Source: Mycolicibacter minnesotensis (GTDB lineage Bacteria; Actinomycetota; Actinomycetes; Mycobacteriales; Mycobacteriaceae). Taken from it: a DNA stretch of 64,000 bases. Below, piece by piece: positions 1 to 10,007 of the stretch; position 1 is the stretch's first letter, and each line of letters starts with the position of its first letter. The position numbers and the translations under genes are program-made. Below the pieces are notes generated by a model that searched no databases, was not told the origin of the DNA, and worked only from the letters and a program-made list of their open reading frames with translations. The stretch is from contig NZ_AP022589.1 in assembly GCF_010731755.1 (NCBI RefSeq), positions 62,001 through 126,000 on the forward strand. Direction: 5' to 3'.

Positions 1-527
1 GAGGTGGCGCTGAACAGTTCCTCGTAGTCAACGATGTTGCGGTCCGGGAAAAAAGACACTCGGGCCTTCTTCGCTCCGGGCTGACACTCGATGTTCTCGA
101 TGTCGAGGTAGCCGGCGCGGCTGGCGGCGTCGAAGCCGGCGAACCTGCCGGATTGGGCCGCCCACGCCAGGACAAGATCGTCACAGGTGATCGGTTTGCC
201 GTCGGAATACACCGCCGCGTCCGCGATCTGATAGTCCAGCACCAGCGGGGCGCGGCCCACCACCGAAATACTGCCGAAGTCGTGGTCGGTGACGATCTGA
301 CCGTCCGGACCGTGGTATCCGAAGCCGGTCAGAGTACGGGAGAACGCCTGCGGGCCGGCCGAAGCCGCACCGACGACGGTGGTGGTGTTATAGGTCATCA
401 GGCCGCCGTCGACGGCGTAGTCGATCTGATCGACGGTGGCGCCGGTGCACGCCGACACCGACCAGACGGCAAGGCCGGTGATGAGCGCCACCACCGACGT
501 CGCAGCGTGCCGCCAGCGGGCCGCCAT
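1..527 (-). CDS. Peptide ABC transporter substrate-binding lipoprotein (Rv2585c-like), C-terminus outside window
   Basis: The visible N-terminal 175 residues begin with a signal sequence ending in V-S-A-C, a lipobox, so the mature protein should be a lipid-anchored solute-binding protein outside the membrane. After it come typical SBP_bac_5 features: a short stretch on a tyrosine that sets up the first beta strands, then a Y-S-D-G-K-P-I-T-C-D-D-L segment, which is the usual start of the ligand domain. The ATG at 527 is 6 bases beyond the secF stop, so it is probably the last gene of a secD-secF operon, as Rv2585c is in M. tuberculosis. The ligand cannot be read from the sequence. The gene runs off the left edge. 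Confidence 0.85.
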   Translation of the reverse strand, partial: MAARWRHAATSVVALITGLAVWSVSACTGATVDQIDYAVDGGLMTYNTTTVVGAASAGPQAFSRTLTGFGYHGPDGQIVTDHDFGSISVVGRAPLVLDYQIADAAVYSDGKPITCDDLVLAWAAQSGRFAGFDAASRAGYLDIENIECQPGAKKARVSFFPDRNIVDYEELFSAT

Positions 528-533
528 CGCCGG

Positions 534-1853
534 TTACCGACCGGCGCCCGGCTTGCCGGTCGGACGCTGGCCGCGCCGGCTGGTAGGCCGTACCGGCTTT
601 GCGCCGGGAGTCGGTGCCCCTGAACCCGTGGTTGCCGCACCCTCGTCCTCAGGGGTGAGGTTGTCGTCGGCATCTCCGGAATCCTCGGCGGTGTCCGAGC
701 CCTGCGTGCCGGCCGACACCGGTTTCGACCCGGCAGCGGCGTTGCGCCTACGCATCACTCGCCTGGTGTGGTTCTGCACCAGCTCGGTCCGCTCCCGCAG
801 GGTGACCAAGAGCGGCGTGGCCAGGTAGATCGACGAATAGGTACCGACCACGACGCCGACCAGCTGCACCAGCGCGAGGTCCTGCAACGTTCCGACGCCG
901 AGCAGCCACACCGCGACCACCATCAGCGAGATGATCGGCAACGCCGAGATCAGGCTGGTGTTGATCGAACGCATGAAGGTCTGGTTGATGGCCAGGTTCG
1001 CCTGTTCGGCATAGGTGTAGCGGGTCTTGTGCTCGAAACCGCTGGTGTTCTCCTCGACCTTGTCGAACACGATCACGGTGTCATAGATGGAGAACCCGAG
1101 GATGGTCAACAGGCCGATCACGGTGGCCGGCGTGACCTCGAATCCGACCAGTGAGTACACCCCGGCGGTGACGAGAATGTCGAAGACCATCGAGATCATC
1201 GCCGACAGCGTCATGAACCACTCGTAACGCACGGTGATATACAGCGACGCCAGCAGCAGGAACACCACCAGAGCGATCACGGCCTTCTGGGTGATCTGGC
1301 CACCCCAGGTCTCCGAAACCGCCGAGTCACTGATCGCCTGCCTGCTGGGCTGCCCATCGGGCCCCTGAGGCTGGAAGGCCTCGAACAGGTCATCGCGCAG
1401 TTTCTCGGTCTGCTCGTTGGTGAGCGTCTCGGCGCGGATCTGCACCGTCGCCGAATTGCCGTTGCCGACCACGACCACCGACTCGGGACTGTTCCCGACG
1501 CTCTTGCGGAATACCTCTTCGACCTGCGTGACGGTCGTGTCGCCGCGCGGGAACGACACCTTGGTGCCCCCGGCGAAGTCGATTCCGAAGGTGAAACCGC
1601 GGACCAGAATGCTCACGATGGCGATCGCCACCATGACGCCGCTGATGGCGTACCACATCCGCCTGCGGCCGATCACCTCGAACGCGCCGGTACCGGTGTA
1701 GAGCCGCGACAGGAAGCTGTGCTTCGGCGCCTTGGCTGAGCCCTTGCTTGGCGTCTTTTTTGCTACGGCGCCGCTACCGCTCTTCTTCGGCTCCCCGGCT
1801 GCCGGAGCCTTCTTTGCGGGCTTGGTGCCGCTGCTGGTGCTCGGTTTGGCCAT
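534..1853 (-). CDS. secF: Protein-export membrane protein SecF
   Basis: SecF pairs with SecD in the SecDF accessory complex, which uses the proton motive force to help SecYEG release proteins on the outer face of the membrane. The 439 residues start with a long Lys/Ala/Ser-rich cytoplasmic tail (about 1-45), then a first membrane helix, the G-I-D-F-A-G-G-T motif diagnostic of SecF, a periplasmic domain, and five more membrane helices in the second half. A Pro/Gly/Arg-rich tail follows, as is usual in mycobacteria. The ATG lies 4 bases after the secD stop, so the two are co-transcribed and probably translationally coupled. Confidence 0.97.
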   Translation of the reverse strand: MAKPSTSSGTKPAKKAPAAGEPKKSGSGAVAKKTPSKGSAKAPKHSFLSRLYTGTGAFEVIGRRRMWYAISGVMVAIAIVSILVRGFTFGIDFAGGTKVSFPRGDTTVTQVEEVFRKSVGNSPESVVVVGNGNSATVQIRAETLTNEQTEKLRDDLFEAFQPQGPDGQPSRQAISDSAVSETWGGQITQKAVIALVVFLLLASLYITVRYEWFMTLSAMISMVFDILVTAGVYSLVGFEVTPATVIGLLTILGFSIYDTVIVFDKVEENTSGFEHKTRYTYAEQANLAINQTFMRSINTSLISALPIISLMVVAVWLLGVGTLQDLALVQLVGVVVGTYSSIYLATPLLVTLRERTELVQNHTRRVMRRRNAAAGSKPVSAGTQGSDTAEDSGDADDNLTPEDEGAATTGSGAPTPGAKPVRPTSRRGQRPTGKPGAGR

Positions 1854-1857
1854 CTGG

Positions 1858-3963
1858 CTATCCCTGTCCCGTCGACTGGGCGGTTACCCGCGTGCGCGCT
1901 TTGGTTCCGGGCTTGCCGCTCGATCCGCCCCCCGATTTGGCGAGCGCCCGCCGCTCACGTGCAACCTGCTGAACCGCGCCGAGGCCGTTGTAGGACGGCT
2001 TGGCCAGCGTCGGCGACTTGGACGCCAGGTAGACCAGCGGCCAGGTCACCAGGAACACCACCACGATGTCGAGGATTGTGGTCAGCCCCAGGGTGAACGC
2101 GAAGCCTTTCACCTGGCCGACTGCCAGGAAGTAGAGCACCGCGGCGGCCAGGAAGGTGACCGCGTTGCCGGAGACGATCGTCTTGCGGGCTCGTGCCCAT
2201 CCTCGCGGCACGGCCGAGCGGAAAGACCGGCCTTCGCGGATCTCGTCCTTGATGCGTTCGAAGAACACCACGAACGAGTCGGCGGTGGTGCCGATTCCGA
2301 TGATCAGACCGGCGATACCGGCAAGGTCAAGGGTGTAGTTGATGTAGCGACCCAGCAACACCAGGATCGCGTACACCACGGCGCCGGCCAATACCAAAGA
2401 CAGCGCCGTCAGCACTCCGAGAACCCGGTAGTAGAGCAGCGAATAGATCAGCACCAGCGCCAGACCGATCGCACCGGCGATCAGACCTGCCTTCAGGGAG
2501 GTCATTCCCAGTGTGGCCGAGACGGTCTCTGCTTCCGAGGCCTCGAAGGACAACGGCAGCGAGCCGTACTTCAACACATTGGCCAGCTGGCGCGCGGCGT
2601 CTTGGGTAAAGCCCGGGGAACCGCCGGTGATCTGGGTGCGGCCACCGGGAATCGCTTCCTGGATCTGCGGGGCACTGACCACCTGAGAGTCGAGCGTGAA
2701 CGCAGTCTGGGTGCCGATGTGTGCGGCGGTGTAGTTGGCCCAGACGTCGGCCGCACCGCTCTTGAACTGCACCTGGACGACGTTGGCGCCGCTGCGCTGG
2801 TCCATACCCGAGCTGGCGTCGGCGATCTGGTCACCGCTGATGATCGACGGGGCCAGAACGTAGGCGACCTGGTGGTCTTGGGAACACGTCACCAACGGCA
2901 GGTCCGGGTCGTCGTTGCCGGCAAGGATGTCTTCTTTGTCGCAACGGCCGGCCTGGATCTGCAGGGCCAGCGCTTGGACAACCTTGTTGTCGCTCTGCCG
3001 CAGGCGCTTCTCCGCCGCGATACGCGCGGCCAGGCCCTGGGCCTGGTCGCCCTGCCCGGGCAGACCTGGCAGCCCCGGCAGACCGGGGAGGCCCGGGAGT
3101 GCGGGCATCTGTGCACCGGGCACCGCGGGCATACCGGGCAATCCCGGTGCCGCTGGCGCCGGCAGTGTGGCGGACTGGCTGGGGCTGGCCGGCTCGGGGC
3201 TGGCTGTCGTGGTGCCCGGAGTGGGAGTCGGCTCCTGCGGGAAGGGCCGCGGCTGAGCCGCCGGCGTCTGCGGGAGTGACCCGCTGTTTCCACCGAACAG
3301 GCCCTGTCCGCTCGCGCCGGGACCGCCGGGCAGCGTTTGGCCCCCGGACGGGAGACCGGGGATACCGCCACCGCCGAGGCCCGGAGGCAGGCCAGGTACG
3401 CCACCGCCCAAGCCCGGAGGCAGACCGGGCACGCCACCGCCCAAGCCCGGAGGCAGACCGGGCACGCCACCGCCGAGACCCGGAGGTAGGCCCGGTACGC
3501 CACCGCCGGCACCGGGCGGCAGGCCGGGCATGCCACCGCCACCGAGACCGGGCATCCGGCCGGCGGCCTGCGCTGCTTCTTCGACCGACACCGCGTTGAC
3601 CACCGGACGGATGTAGAGGCGGGCCGTCTGGCCCAGGGTGCGAGCCTCATTGCCGTCGCTACCCGGCACGGTGATGACCAGGTTGTTTCCATCGATGATG
3701 ACCTCAGAGCCAGATACACCGAGGCCGTTGACACGGGCACTGATGATCTGTTGCGCCTGGTTGAGCGCCTCGCGGGTCGGCGCGGAGCCGTCCGGGGTGC
3801 GCGCCGTGAGTGTCACGCGCGTGCCGCCCTGCAGGTCGATCCCGAGTTTGGGTTCGGCAAGCTTGTTTCCGGTCAGGAATACCAGCAGGTAAACACCGAT
3901 GAGCAATGCCAGGAACACCGCCAGGTTGCGGGCAGGGTGCACCGACGCCGAAGGCGATGCCAC
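1858..3963 (-). CDS. secD: Protein-export membrane protein SecD with expanded Pro/Gly repeat domain
   Basis: Partner of SecF. The 701-residue protein has an N-terminal membrane helix, the G-I-D-L-Q-G-G-T-R motif, the P1 periplasmic domain and a C-terminal six-helix RND-type bundle ([11 protein letters not shown] and following). I chose the GTG at 3963 because AGGAGA lies 9 bases upstream. An upstream start at 3993 has no such site. Between about residues 139 and 310 the periplasmic domain is interrupted by a low-complexity insert: about five tandem copies of an 11-residue unit ([11 protein letters not shown]), then a Pro/Ala/Ser stretch and a short G-L-P repeat. M. tuberculosis SecD also has a proline-rich insert but is about 573 residues, so this copy is expanded. 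Confidence 0.96.
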   Translation of the reverse strand: MASPSASVHPARNLAVFLALLIGVYLLVFLTGNKLAEPKLGIDLQGGTRVTLTARTPDGSAPTREALNQAQQIISARVNGLGVSGSEVIIDGNNLVITVPGSDGNEARTLGQTARLYIRPVVNAVSVEEAAQAAGRMPGLGGGGMPGLPPGAGGGVPGLPPGLGGGVPGLPPGLGGGVPGLPPGLGGGVPGLPPGLGGGGIPGLPSGGQTLPGGPGASGQGLFGGNSGSLPQTPAAQPRPFPQEPTPTPGTTTASPEPASPSQSATLPAPAAPGLPGMPAVPGAQMPALPGLPGLPGLPGLPGQGDQAQGLAARIAAEKRLRQSDNKVVQALALQIQAGRCDKEDILAGNDDPDLPLVTCSQDHQVAYVLAPSIISGDQIADASSGMDQRSGANVVQVQFKSGAADVWANYTAAHIGTQTAFTLDSQVVSAPQIQEAIPGGRTQITGGSPGFTQDAARQLANVLKYGSLPLSFEASEAETVSATLGMTSLKAGLIAGAIGLALVLIYSLLYYRVLGVLTALSLVLAGAVVYAILVLLGRYINYTLDLAGIAGLIIGIGTTADSFVVFFERIKDEIREGRSFRSAVPRGWARARKTIVSGNAVTFLAAAVLYFLAVGQVKGFAFTLGLTTILDIVVVFLVTWPLVYLASKSPTLAKPSYNGLGAVQQVARERRALAKSGGGSSGKPGTKARTRVTAQSTGQG
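3350..3545 (-). repeat. 33-bp tandem repeat inside secD
   Basis: About five copies of a 33-bp unit, each encoding [11 protein letters not shown]. Adjacent units are almost identical at the DNA level, and the unit length is a multiple of three, so copy number can change without breaking the frame. It lies in the periplasmic part of SecD. Such in-frame arrays usually vary between strains. Confidence 0.85.
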
Positions 3964-4136
3964 GTTGTTGAGTCTCCTTCGCTCATTGCGCAATGCGCTC
4001 TCATGATCGTCGGTGCTGGCCCAAGCCCAGGCCGCCCCCGCCGATCAGTACCACTGCACCCGGAAAAGGGTACGTGCCCGGCTGGCTGGAGCGATCGTTG
4101 GGCGGGCGTTCCGCGCGTCGGGCTCTTGAGGACCCG

Positions 4137-4445
4137 CTAAGCGCCTTCGACGGCCTGTTCGACTGCGGGCTCGGCCGCCAGCTCCTCCAGCTCGATCTTG
4201 TCCCGAACGGCCAGCTTCATCCAGGTGGTCACCACACCCGGTGCGATCTCCAGGTCGACATCGTCATCGGTGATGCCGGTGATAGTGCCCTGCAGCCCCG
4301 AGGTGGTGTGCACCCGGTCCCCTACCTGCAGCGACTCGTGCAGGTCGATGGTGGCCTGCATCGCGCGCTTCTGCCTGCGCGAGGCGAAGAACATAAAGGC
4401 ACCCATGACCAGGATCAGAGGCAGGAAGGCAACCATGTTTTCCAT
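4137..4445 (-). CDS. yajC: Preprotein translocase subunit YajC
   Basis: YajC is the small membrane subunit that joins SecDF at the translocase. The 102-residue protein has one N-terminal helix (F-L-P-L-I-L-V-M-G-A-F-M-F-F), then the basic A-S-R-R-Q-K-R motif and the compact soluble domain with V-H-T-T-S-G-L-Q-G-T. The start at 4445 fits the length of mycobacterial YajC and places the membrane helix directly at the N-terminus. A longer reading from 4574 would add an arginine- and cysteine-rich leader with no match to the family. It sits upstream of secD and secF in the classic yajC-secD-secF order. Confidence 0.95.
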   Translation of the reverse strand: MENMVAFLPLILVMGAFMFFASRRQKRAMQATIDLHESLQVGDRVHTTSGLQGTITGITDDDVDLEIAPGVVTTWMKLAVRDKIELEELAAEPAVEQAVEGA

Positions 4446-4628
4446 GACGACAACCGATCTTTCATCGTGTTCGAATGAATCTCCGGCACCGGACCACCTG
4501 AAGTGTGGCGGGCCACAGTGATCACAACAGTGTGCCACTGAGTGCGGCGACCGCACGCCGGTACCGTCGAGCACCGCCTAGGCTGTGGGAGTCATGGGGG
4601 GTCAGGATTCTTGAGGGAAGGTTGACCG

Positions 4629-4949
4629 ATGAGGAACTTCGCATGGGGTCTGGCGACTGCCGTTGCCTTCGCGGCAGCACCCCTGGCAGTGGGAGCGATC
4701 GCCATGCCCGCCGTCGGATCTGCGGAGCCGCTGGCCTGTCCGGGCGGGCAGTACTGGGAGCCGAGCACCAACACCTGCATGCCTCTCGGTCAGGGACCGA
4801 CGCCACTGGACTGCCCTGGCGGCCAGTACTGGGAGCCCTCCACAAACACCTGCATGCCTCTCGGTCAGGGACCCAAGCCGCTGGACTGCCCGCCAGGTGA
4901 ATACTGGCAACCGTTCGGCAACGCATGCCGGCCACTCGGCCAGATCTGA
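4629..4949 (+). CDS. Small secreted cysteine-repeat protein, unknown function
   Basis: A 106-residue protein with a clear Sec signal peptide (about 1-32, ending around V-G-S-A-E). The mature part is three tandem units of 25 residues. Each begins C-P-G-G-Q-Y-W-E-P and holds two cysteines twelve residues apart, with the third unit diverged and cut short by the stop. Six cysteines in an exported protein suggest three disulfides, one per unit. A ribosome site (AGGGAAGG) lies about 8 bases before the ATG. The gene is divergent from yajC and just ahead of gabT. I know no gene here in M. tuberculosis. The unit recalls short carbohydrate-binding cysteine modules, but I would not assign a function. 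Confidence 0.75.
   Translation: MRNFAWGLATAVAFAAAPLAVGAIAMPAVGSAEPLACPGGQYWEPSTNTCMPLGQGPTPLDCPGGQYWEPSTNTCMPLGQGPKPLDCPPGEYWQPFGNACRPLGQI
4737..4949 (+). repeat. 75-bp coding tandem repeat (three units)
   Basis: Units begin at 4737, 4812 and 4887, exactly 75 bases apart. The first two are nearly identical, including a shared block from the C-M-P-L codons into the G-Q-G codons. The third has diverged and ends at the stop codon. It encodes the two-cysteine modules of the small secreted protein. Confidence 0.85.
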
Positions 4950-4983
4950 CCCACGGCAAGGATCGCCCAGGAGGGTCCCTCCC

Positions 4984-6330
4984 ATGTCTGTGCCGCCGCT
5001 GCCCCAGAGCCGTCACTTGGCCACCGAGATTCCCGGGCCGGGCTCGGTGCAGCTCTCCCGTCGCCGAGCGGCCGCCGTCGCCCGTGGCGTGGCAAGCACA
5101 CTGCCGGTCTACGCGGCGCGGGCCGGTGGGGGCATCGTCGAGGACGTCGATGGCAATCGGCTGATCGACCTGGGTTCGGGCATCGCTGTCACCACCGTGG
5201 GAGCGGCCGCCCCCCGGGTGGTGGACGCCGTGCAGCGGCAGGTCGCCGAGTTCACCCACACCTGCTTCATGGTTACGCCGTACGAGGGATACGTGGCCGT
5301 AGCCGAGGCCCTCAACCGGATCACGCCGGGCACGCACGAGAAGACGTCCGTACTGGTCAACTCCGGTTCGGAGGCCCTGGAGAACGCCGTCAAGATCGCC
5401 CGGGCTCACACCCGTAAGACCGCGGTGGTTGCGTTCGACCACGGCTATCACGGCCGGACCAACCTGACGATGGCACTGACCGCCAAGTCCATGCCCTACA
5501 AGAGTGGATTCGGGCCGTTCGCGCCCGACATCTACCGTGCCCCGACGTCCTATCCCTACCGCGACAGCCTGATCGACAAAGACCTCGGCAGCGACGGCAC
5601 GCAGGCCGCCGAGCGCACCATCAGCGTCATCGAGAGCCAGATCGGGGCCGCCAACCTGGCCGCGCTGGTCATAGAGCCGATCCACGGCGAGGGTGGCTTC
5701 ATCGTTCCGGCGCCGGGATTTCTGCCCGCGCTGCTGGCCTGGTGTCGCGACAACAACGTCGTGTTCGTCGCCGACGAGGTGCAGACCGGATTCGCTCGAA
5801 CCGGGGCGATGTTTGCCTGCGAGCACGAGCCGATCGTGCCCGACCTCATCTGTACCGCCAAGGGAATCGCCGGTGGATTACCGCTGGCAGCGGTCACCGG
5901 CAGTGCCGACATCATGGCTGCCCCACACCTCAGCGGGCTGGGCGGCACGTTCGGCGGCAACCCGGTGGCCTGCGCCGCGGCCCTGGCGGCCTTGGCCGCG
6001 GTCGAAGCCGACGAGCTGGTGGGGCGGGCACGCCAGATCGAACGGCTGATCCTCGAGCGCCTCCGCCGGGCACAGGCCGACGACGATCGGATCGGGGACG
6101 TTCGTGGTCGCGGCGCCATGATCGCCGTCGAACTGGTGCGGCCCGACAGCGCCGAACCCGACCCGGACCTGACCAAGGCGTTGGCGGCAGCCTGTCATCA
6201 GGCCGGGGTAATCGTGTTGACCTGCGGAACGTTTGGCAACGTGGTGCGCCTGTTGCCGCCGCTGACGATCAGCGACGAGCTACTGGCCGAAGGCCTAGAC
6301 GTGCTGACCGCCGAACTCGCGAAGCTCTAG
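4984..6330 (+). CDS. gabT: 4-aminobutyrate aminotransferase GabT
   Basis: A class III PLP-dependent aminotransferase that moves the amino group of GABA to 2-oxoglutarate and makes succinate semialdehyde. The 448 residues show the family landmarks: V-N-S-G-S-E-A-L-E-N for phosphate binding, F-D-H-G-Y-H-G-R-T, the D-E-V-Q-T-G-F-A-R-T-G block with the PLP-ring aspartate, and the Schiff-base lysine in C-T-A-K-G-I-A-G-G. The ATG at 4984 has AGGAGGG about 9 bases upstream. It matches Rv2589 in position. The neighbouring semialdehyde dehydrogenase is not present in the window. Confidence 0.95.
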   Translation: MSVPPLPQSRHLATEIPGPGSVQLSRRRAAAVARGVASTLPVYAARAGGGIVEDVDGNRLIDLGSGIAVTTVGAAAPRVVDAVQRQVAEFTHTCFMVTPYEGYVAVAEALNRITPGTHEKTSVLVNSGSEALENAVKIARAHTRKTAVVAFDHGYHGRTNLTMALTAKSMPYKSGFGPFAPDIYRAPTSYPYRDSLIDKDLGSDGTQAAERTISVIESQIGAANLAALVIEPIHGEGGFIVPAPGFLPALLAWCRDNNVVFVADEVQTGFARTGAMFACEHEPIVPDLICTAKGIAGGLPLAAVTGSADIMAAPHLSGLGGTFGGNPVACAAALAALAAVEADELVGRARQIERLILERLRRAQADDDRIGDVRGRGAMIAVELVRPDSAEPDPDLTKALAAACHQAGVIVLTCGTFGNVVRLLPPLTISDELLAEGLDVLTAELAKL

Positions 6331-6337
6331 CTGCGAG

Positions 6338-7396
6338 TCAGTCGGCCTCGAACAGCCCCTGCTGACCGAGGCCCGCCGCGCCGGCCGGCGGCACCAAACC
6401 CAGGTGCGTCCAGGCTGCCGGTGTAGCGACACGACCCCGCGGTGTCCGGGCCACCATCCCGGCGCGCACCAGGAACGGCTCGCACACCTCTTCGACGGTG
6501 GTGGCTTCCTCGCCTACCGCGACCGCCAGCGTGGACACCCCGACCGGCCCGCCACCGAAACTGCGGGTCAGCGCTGAGAGCACCGCCCGGTCGAGGCGAT
6601 CCAGGCCCAACTCGTCGACGTCGTAGACCGCCAGGGCTGCTTTCGCCACGTCGCGAGTGATCACCCCGTCGGCGCGCACCTCCGCGTAGTCACGTACCCG
6701 ACGCAAGAGCCGGTTGGCGATCCGGGGAGTTCCGCGGGACCGCCGTGCGACCTCCACCGCCGCCGCCTCGCCCAATTCGATCCCCAGGATCTTTGCCGAG
6801 CGGGCCAGCACCCGCTGCAGTTCGGCGGGTTCGTAGAAATCCATATGCGCGGTGAAGCCGAACCGATCGCGCAGTGGGCCGGTCAGCGCACCGGATCGGG
6901 TGGTCGCTCCGACCAAGGTGAACGGCGCGACTTCCAGCGGAATCGACGTTGCCCCAGGCCCCTTCCCGACGACGACATCGACCCGGAAGTCCTCCATCGC
7001 CAGGTACAGCATCTCCTCGGCGGGCCGCGCGATGCGATGAATCTCGTCGATGAACAGCACGTCGTGTTCGACCAGATTCGACAGCATGGCGGCCAGGTCT
7101 CCGGCACGTTCCAGCGCCGGCCCCGAGGTGAGCCGCAGCGACGTGCCCAGTTCACTGGCGATGATCATCGCCAGCGATGTCTTTCCCAGCCCAGGCGGGC
7201 CGGACAGCAGGATGTGGTCGGGTGTGCCGCCCCGGTTCTTGGCGCCCTCGAGCACCAACTGAAGCTGTTCGCGGACCCGGGGCTGACCGATGAATTCGGC
7301 CAGGCTCCGTGGGCGCAGACCAGCGTCGATGTCTCCCTCGCCGACGGTCAGCGCCGGAGAGACTTCGCGTTCGTCGGGATCGCCGGGTTGGTTCAC
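6338..7396 (-). CDS. ruvB: Holliday junction branch-migration helicase RuvB
   Basis: RuvB is the hexameric AAA+ motor that drives branch migration on RuvA-bound Holliday junctions. The 352 residues contain Walker A (G-P-P-G-L-G-K-T-S), Walker B (L-F-I-D-E-I-H-R), the G-A-T-T-R-S-G sensor 1 block, the arginine finger segment (G-P-L-R-D-R-F-G) and a C-terminal winged-helix DNA-binding domain. The GTG start overlaps the ruvA stop by four bases (GTGA), so translation is coupled. It is the last gene of ruvC-ruvA-ruvB and converges with gabT, leaving 7 bases between the stops. Confidence 0.98.
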   Translation of the reverse strand: MNQPGDPDEREVSPALTVGEGDIDAGLRPRSLAEFIGQPRVREQLQLVLEGAKNRGGTPDHILLSGPPGLGKTSLAMIIASELGTSLRLTSGPALERAGDLAAMLSNLVEHDVLFIDEIHRIARPAEEMLYLAMEDFRVDVVVGKGPGATSIPLEVAPFTLVGATTRSGALTGPLRDRFGFTAHMDFYEPAELQRVLARSAKILGIELGEAAAVEVARRSRGTPRIANRLLRRVRDYAEVRADGVITRDVAKAALAVYDVDELGLDRLDRAVLSALTRSFGGGPVGVSTLAVAVGEEATTVEEVCEPFLVRAGMVARTPRGRVATPAAWTHLGLVPPAGAAGLGQQGLFEAD

Positions 7397-7983
7397 TTGG
7401 TCTTCCCCAGCCGACTCAGTGCGGTCCGCAGCACCTCAGAGGTGGTGGCGTCGGGAGCGTCGGCCAAGACCTTGTCGGTGGTCTCCTCGGCCTGCTTGGC
7501 GGCGAAACCGAGCCCGATCAAGGCCTCGATCACCGGAGCGCGCACCCCGTGAGCTGCGAACACGGCACCGTCGGAGGTCGCGACCGATCCGATCTTGTCG
7601 CGCAGCTCGAGCACCAGCCGCTCGGCACCCCGCTTACCGATTCCCGGTACGCGGGTCAAGGCCGTGACGTCCCCGTCGGCCAATGCCCGACGCAGCGCAG
7701 CCGCGTCGTAGACCGCCAGCGTCGCCAGGGCGATCTTGGGTCCGATTCCCGACACCCCGATCAGCGTGAGAAATAGATCGCGGGCCTCGGAGTCGGGGAA
7801 TCCGTAGAGCGTCATCGAGTCTTCCCGCACGATCATCGCGGTGATCAAGCGGGATTCGCTGCCTCGTCGCAGGGTCGAGAGGGTCGCCGGGGTGGCCATC
7901 AACTTGTAGCCCACCCCCGCCGCCTCGACCACGGCATGATCCAGCGCGATGTCGACGACCTCACCACGGACCGACGCGATCAT
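7393..7983 (-). CDS. ruvA: Holliday junction DNA-binding protein RuvA
   Basis: RuvA forms the tetramer that holds the four-way junction and loads RuvB. The 196-residue length is standard. Residues 1-60 make the OB-fold (starts M-I-A-S-V-R-G-E-V). The middle holds two helix-hairpin-helix motifs (I-G-V-S-G-I-G-P-K and V-P-G-I-G-K-R-G-A), and the C-terminus is the flexible RuvB-contact domain (A-L-I-G-L-G-F). Its ATG overlaps the ruvC stop by four bases and its stop overlaps the ruvB start by four. Confidence 0.98.
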   Translation of the reverse strand: MIASVRGEVVDIALDHAVVEAAGVGYKLMATPATLSTLRRGSESRLITAMIVREDSMTLYGFPDSEARDLFLTLIGVSGIGPKIALATLAVYDAAALRRALADGDVTALTRVPGIGKRGAERLVLELRDKIGSVATSDGAVFAAHGVRAPVIEALIGLGFAAKQAEETTDKVLADAPDATTSEVLRTALSRLGKTK

Positions 7984-8537
7984 GCCCGCGCCGCCTTGAG
8001 TTTGGCGGTGTACTTGCGCCGCTGCTCTGCCGCCAGCGCCTCGGCGGCGGCCATCCGAGCGATCATCGGAGCCCGCCAGCAGTGGCAGATCGCGAGCGCC
8101 AGCGCGTCGGCCGCGTCAGCCGGAGTCGGCTTCTGCTGCAGCCCAAGTATCCGGGTGATCATCGTGGTCACCTGCGCCTTGTCGGCAGAACCGTTGCCAG
8201 TCACCGCGGCTTTGACCTCGCTGGGAGTGTGAAAATGCACAGCGATGCCACGGCGGGCGGCCTGCAGCGCGATCACCCCGCCGGCCTGCGCGGTGCCCAT
8301 CACGGTGGAGACGTTCTGCTGGGCGAAAACGCGCTCGATCGCGATGACGTCGGGGCGGTGAGTGTCCAACCAATGTTCCGCAGTGTCACTGATAGTCAGC
8401 AAGCGCTGCGGAAGCGGCTGGTCGGCCGGGGTGCGCACCACGTCGACATCCAACGCGGTGACCTGACGGCCCTGCCCGCCTTCGACCACCGACAGCCCGC
8501 AGCGCGTCAGGCCGGGATCGACGCCCATCACCCGCAT
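7980..8537 (-). CDS. ruvC: Crossover junction endodeoxyribonuclease RuvC
   Basis: RuvC is the resolvase that nicks Holliday junctions symmetrically. The RNase H-like fold is seen in [10 protein letters not shown] (first catalytic Asp), A-I-E-R-V-F (catalytic Glu) and the C-terminal [11 protein letters not shown] (last two acidic residues). The ATG at 8537 is chosen because AAGGAGAGG lies 7 bases upstream and it matches the mycobacterial N-terminus. That gives 185 residues. First gene of the ruvCAB operon. Confidence 0.97.
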   Translation of the reverse strand: MRVMGVDPGLTRCGLSVVEGGQGRQVTALDVDVVRTPADQPLPQRLLTISDTAEHWLDTHRPDVIAIERVFAQQNVSTVMGTAQAGGVIALQAARRGIAVHFHTPSEVKAAVTGNGSADKAQVTTMITRILGLQQKPTPADAADALALAICHCWRAPMIARMAAAEALAAEQRRKYTAKLKAARA

Positions 8538-8642
8538 CCGATTCCTCTCCTTACCGAACAATTGTTCGACAGTCTAGAGGGGTGGTAGCTGTCGAGACCG
8601 ACGCGACACGCGGCGCGGCTGCGCTCTCCAACGGCGCGGAGA

Positions 8643-10007
8643 TCAGGCGGCGGTGATCCGGCCGCTCTCTGCCGCGGCGCGTAACGCCTGGTAGTCGCAC
8701 TGGTTCTGCTCGGCATAGGCGATGGCGAACCGGGCCAGCGCCCGGTCTGCCTTGTCCCCCTTGCCAAGATAGGCCGCAATCGCCACCCGGTCACCGGAGC
8801 GGCTGTGCGCCCGCGCAAGCGCCCGCCCGCACGCCTGGATGTAGGCGGTAAGAACTCTGGGCCGCATCGTCTCGACGTCGGCGGAGCCCTTCATGTCCCA
8901 CAGTTGTCGTACGTAGTAGTCGCCATGGTGGCCGTCAGGGCCGATCGCGTGCAGCCAGCCCAACAGGATGTCGCTGCTGGCCTGCATCAACCGCTGACCC
9001 GCGACCACCCGTTCGCCGGCATTCGGGTAGGAGCTGCGCGTGAGGTGGGCTTCCAACACCGATGGTCGCGCCTCTTTGACCTGCATGAGCAGTGGGTCGC
9101 GGCCGCTACGTCCTTCAAACAGCACGATCCACGTGCGGGTTCCGACGCTGCCCACCCCCACGACCTTGCGCGCCATCTCCACATAGCGGTAGCGCCTCGC
9201 CAAAACCCGCAGGTCGCCGCGAAGGCTGGATACATAGTCGCGAATCAGCTTGCGCATGTAGATGTCATAGAGGTGCGCGACGACGTCGGTGACCAGCTCG
9301 CCGGCCGGCACTATCAGCGGCGGATCACTGCGCAGGTGTCTGCGGCCGTCGCGCGAGTGGGTCAGCTTGTCGGCGGCCTGCTGTCGCCCGCGGGCCAGGG
9401 CTCCCGCCGCGGTGCGCCGGATCTCCTTGGCGTATAACGGTTCCACTGTGTCGAGTAGCTCAGCGTCGACGACAGATTGGGCGTACCAGACGTCGAGTTC
9501 ACCCAGCTGCGACAACTCCCGCATCTGGCTGCGATAGGCCTGGGCGCACGCCCGAACCATCGACTCCTGGCGGGCAACATCGAGTCCCCTACTGCGGCAC
9601 AGGACCGCAGTACTGGCCACCAGACGTTTGACATCCCAGTCCCACGGTCCCGGCAGCGTCTCATCGAAATCGTTGAGATCAAAGGTCAGATGGCGTTCCG
9701 GGGAGGCGTACAGCCCGAAGTTCGACAGGTGCGCGTCGCCGCACAGTTGCACCCCCAGCCCGGTGTTCTCCCCGGCAGCAAGGTCCGCGGCCATGATCAC
9801 CGCGGCACCTCTGAAGAACGCGTAGGGCGAGGCCAACATGCGGGTGTAGCGGATCGGCACCAGCTCCGGGACGCGGTCCTTGGCCTGCGATTCCAGCAGC
9901 ACTACCGGATCGCAACGCCTCGGTGACGCCGTATACTCCCCGAGCGCCGATCGCGGCAGGGCCTTCCGCCGTGATCTGCCGTTCTCTTGCCGCTCCCTCG
10001 CCGACAC
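8643..10007 (-). CDS. DUF2252 family protein
   Basis: A 454-residue member of DUF2252, a family of kinase-like-fold proteins with no established reaction. Visible family landmarks are V-P-I-R-Y-T-R-M-L-A-S-P-Y-A-F-F-R-G-A near residue 50, L-C-G-D-A-H-L-S-N-F-G, which resembles the catalytic loop of phosphotransferases, and F-D-L-N-D-F-D-E-T, which resembles a metal-binding D-F-D segment. The GTG at 10007 gives the normal N-terminal arginine-rich segment seen in the family. No strong ribosome site precedes it. It is transcribed toward ruvC but separated by about 100 bases. Confidence 0.85.
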   Translation of the reverse strand: MSARERQENGRSRRKALPRSALGEYTASPRRCDPVVLLESQAKDRVPELVPIRYTRMLASPYAFFRGAAVIMAADLAAGENTGLGVQLCGDAHLSNFGLYASPERHLTFDLNDFDETLPGPWDWDVKRLVASTAVLCRSRGLDVARQESMVRACAQAYRSQMRELSQLGELDVWYAQSVVDAELLDTVEPLYAKEIRRTAAGALARGRQQAADKLTHSRDGRRHLRSDPPLIVPAGELVTDVVAHLYDIYMRKLIRDYVSSLRGDLRVLARRYRYVEMARKVVGVGSVGTRTWIVLFEGRSGRDPLLMQVKEARPSVLEAHLTRSSYPNAGERVVAGQRLMQASSDILLGWLHAIGPDGHHGDYYVRQLWDMKGSADVETMRPRVLTAYIQACGRALARAHSRSGDRVAIAAYLGKGDKADRALARFAIAYAEQNQCDYQALRAAAESGRITAA

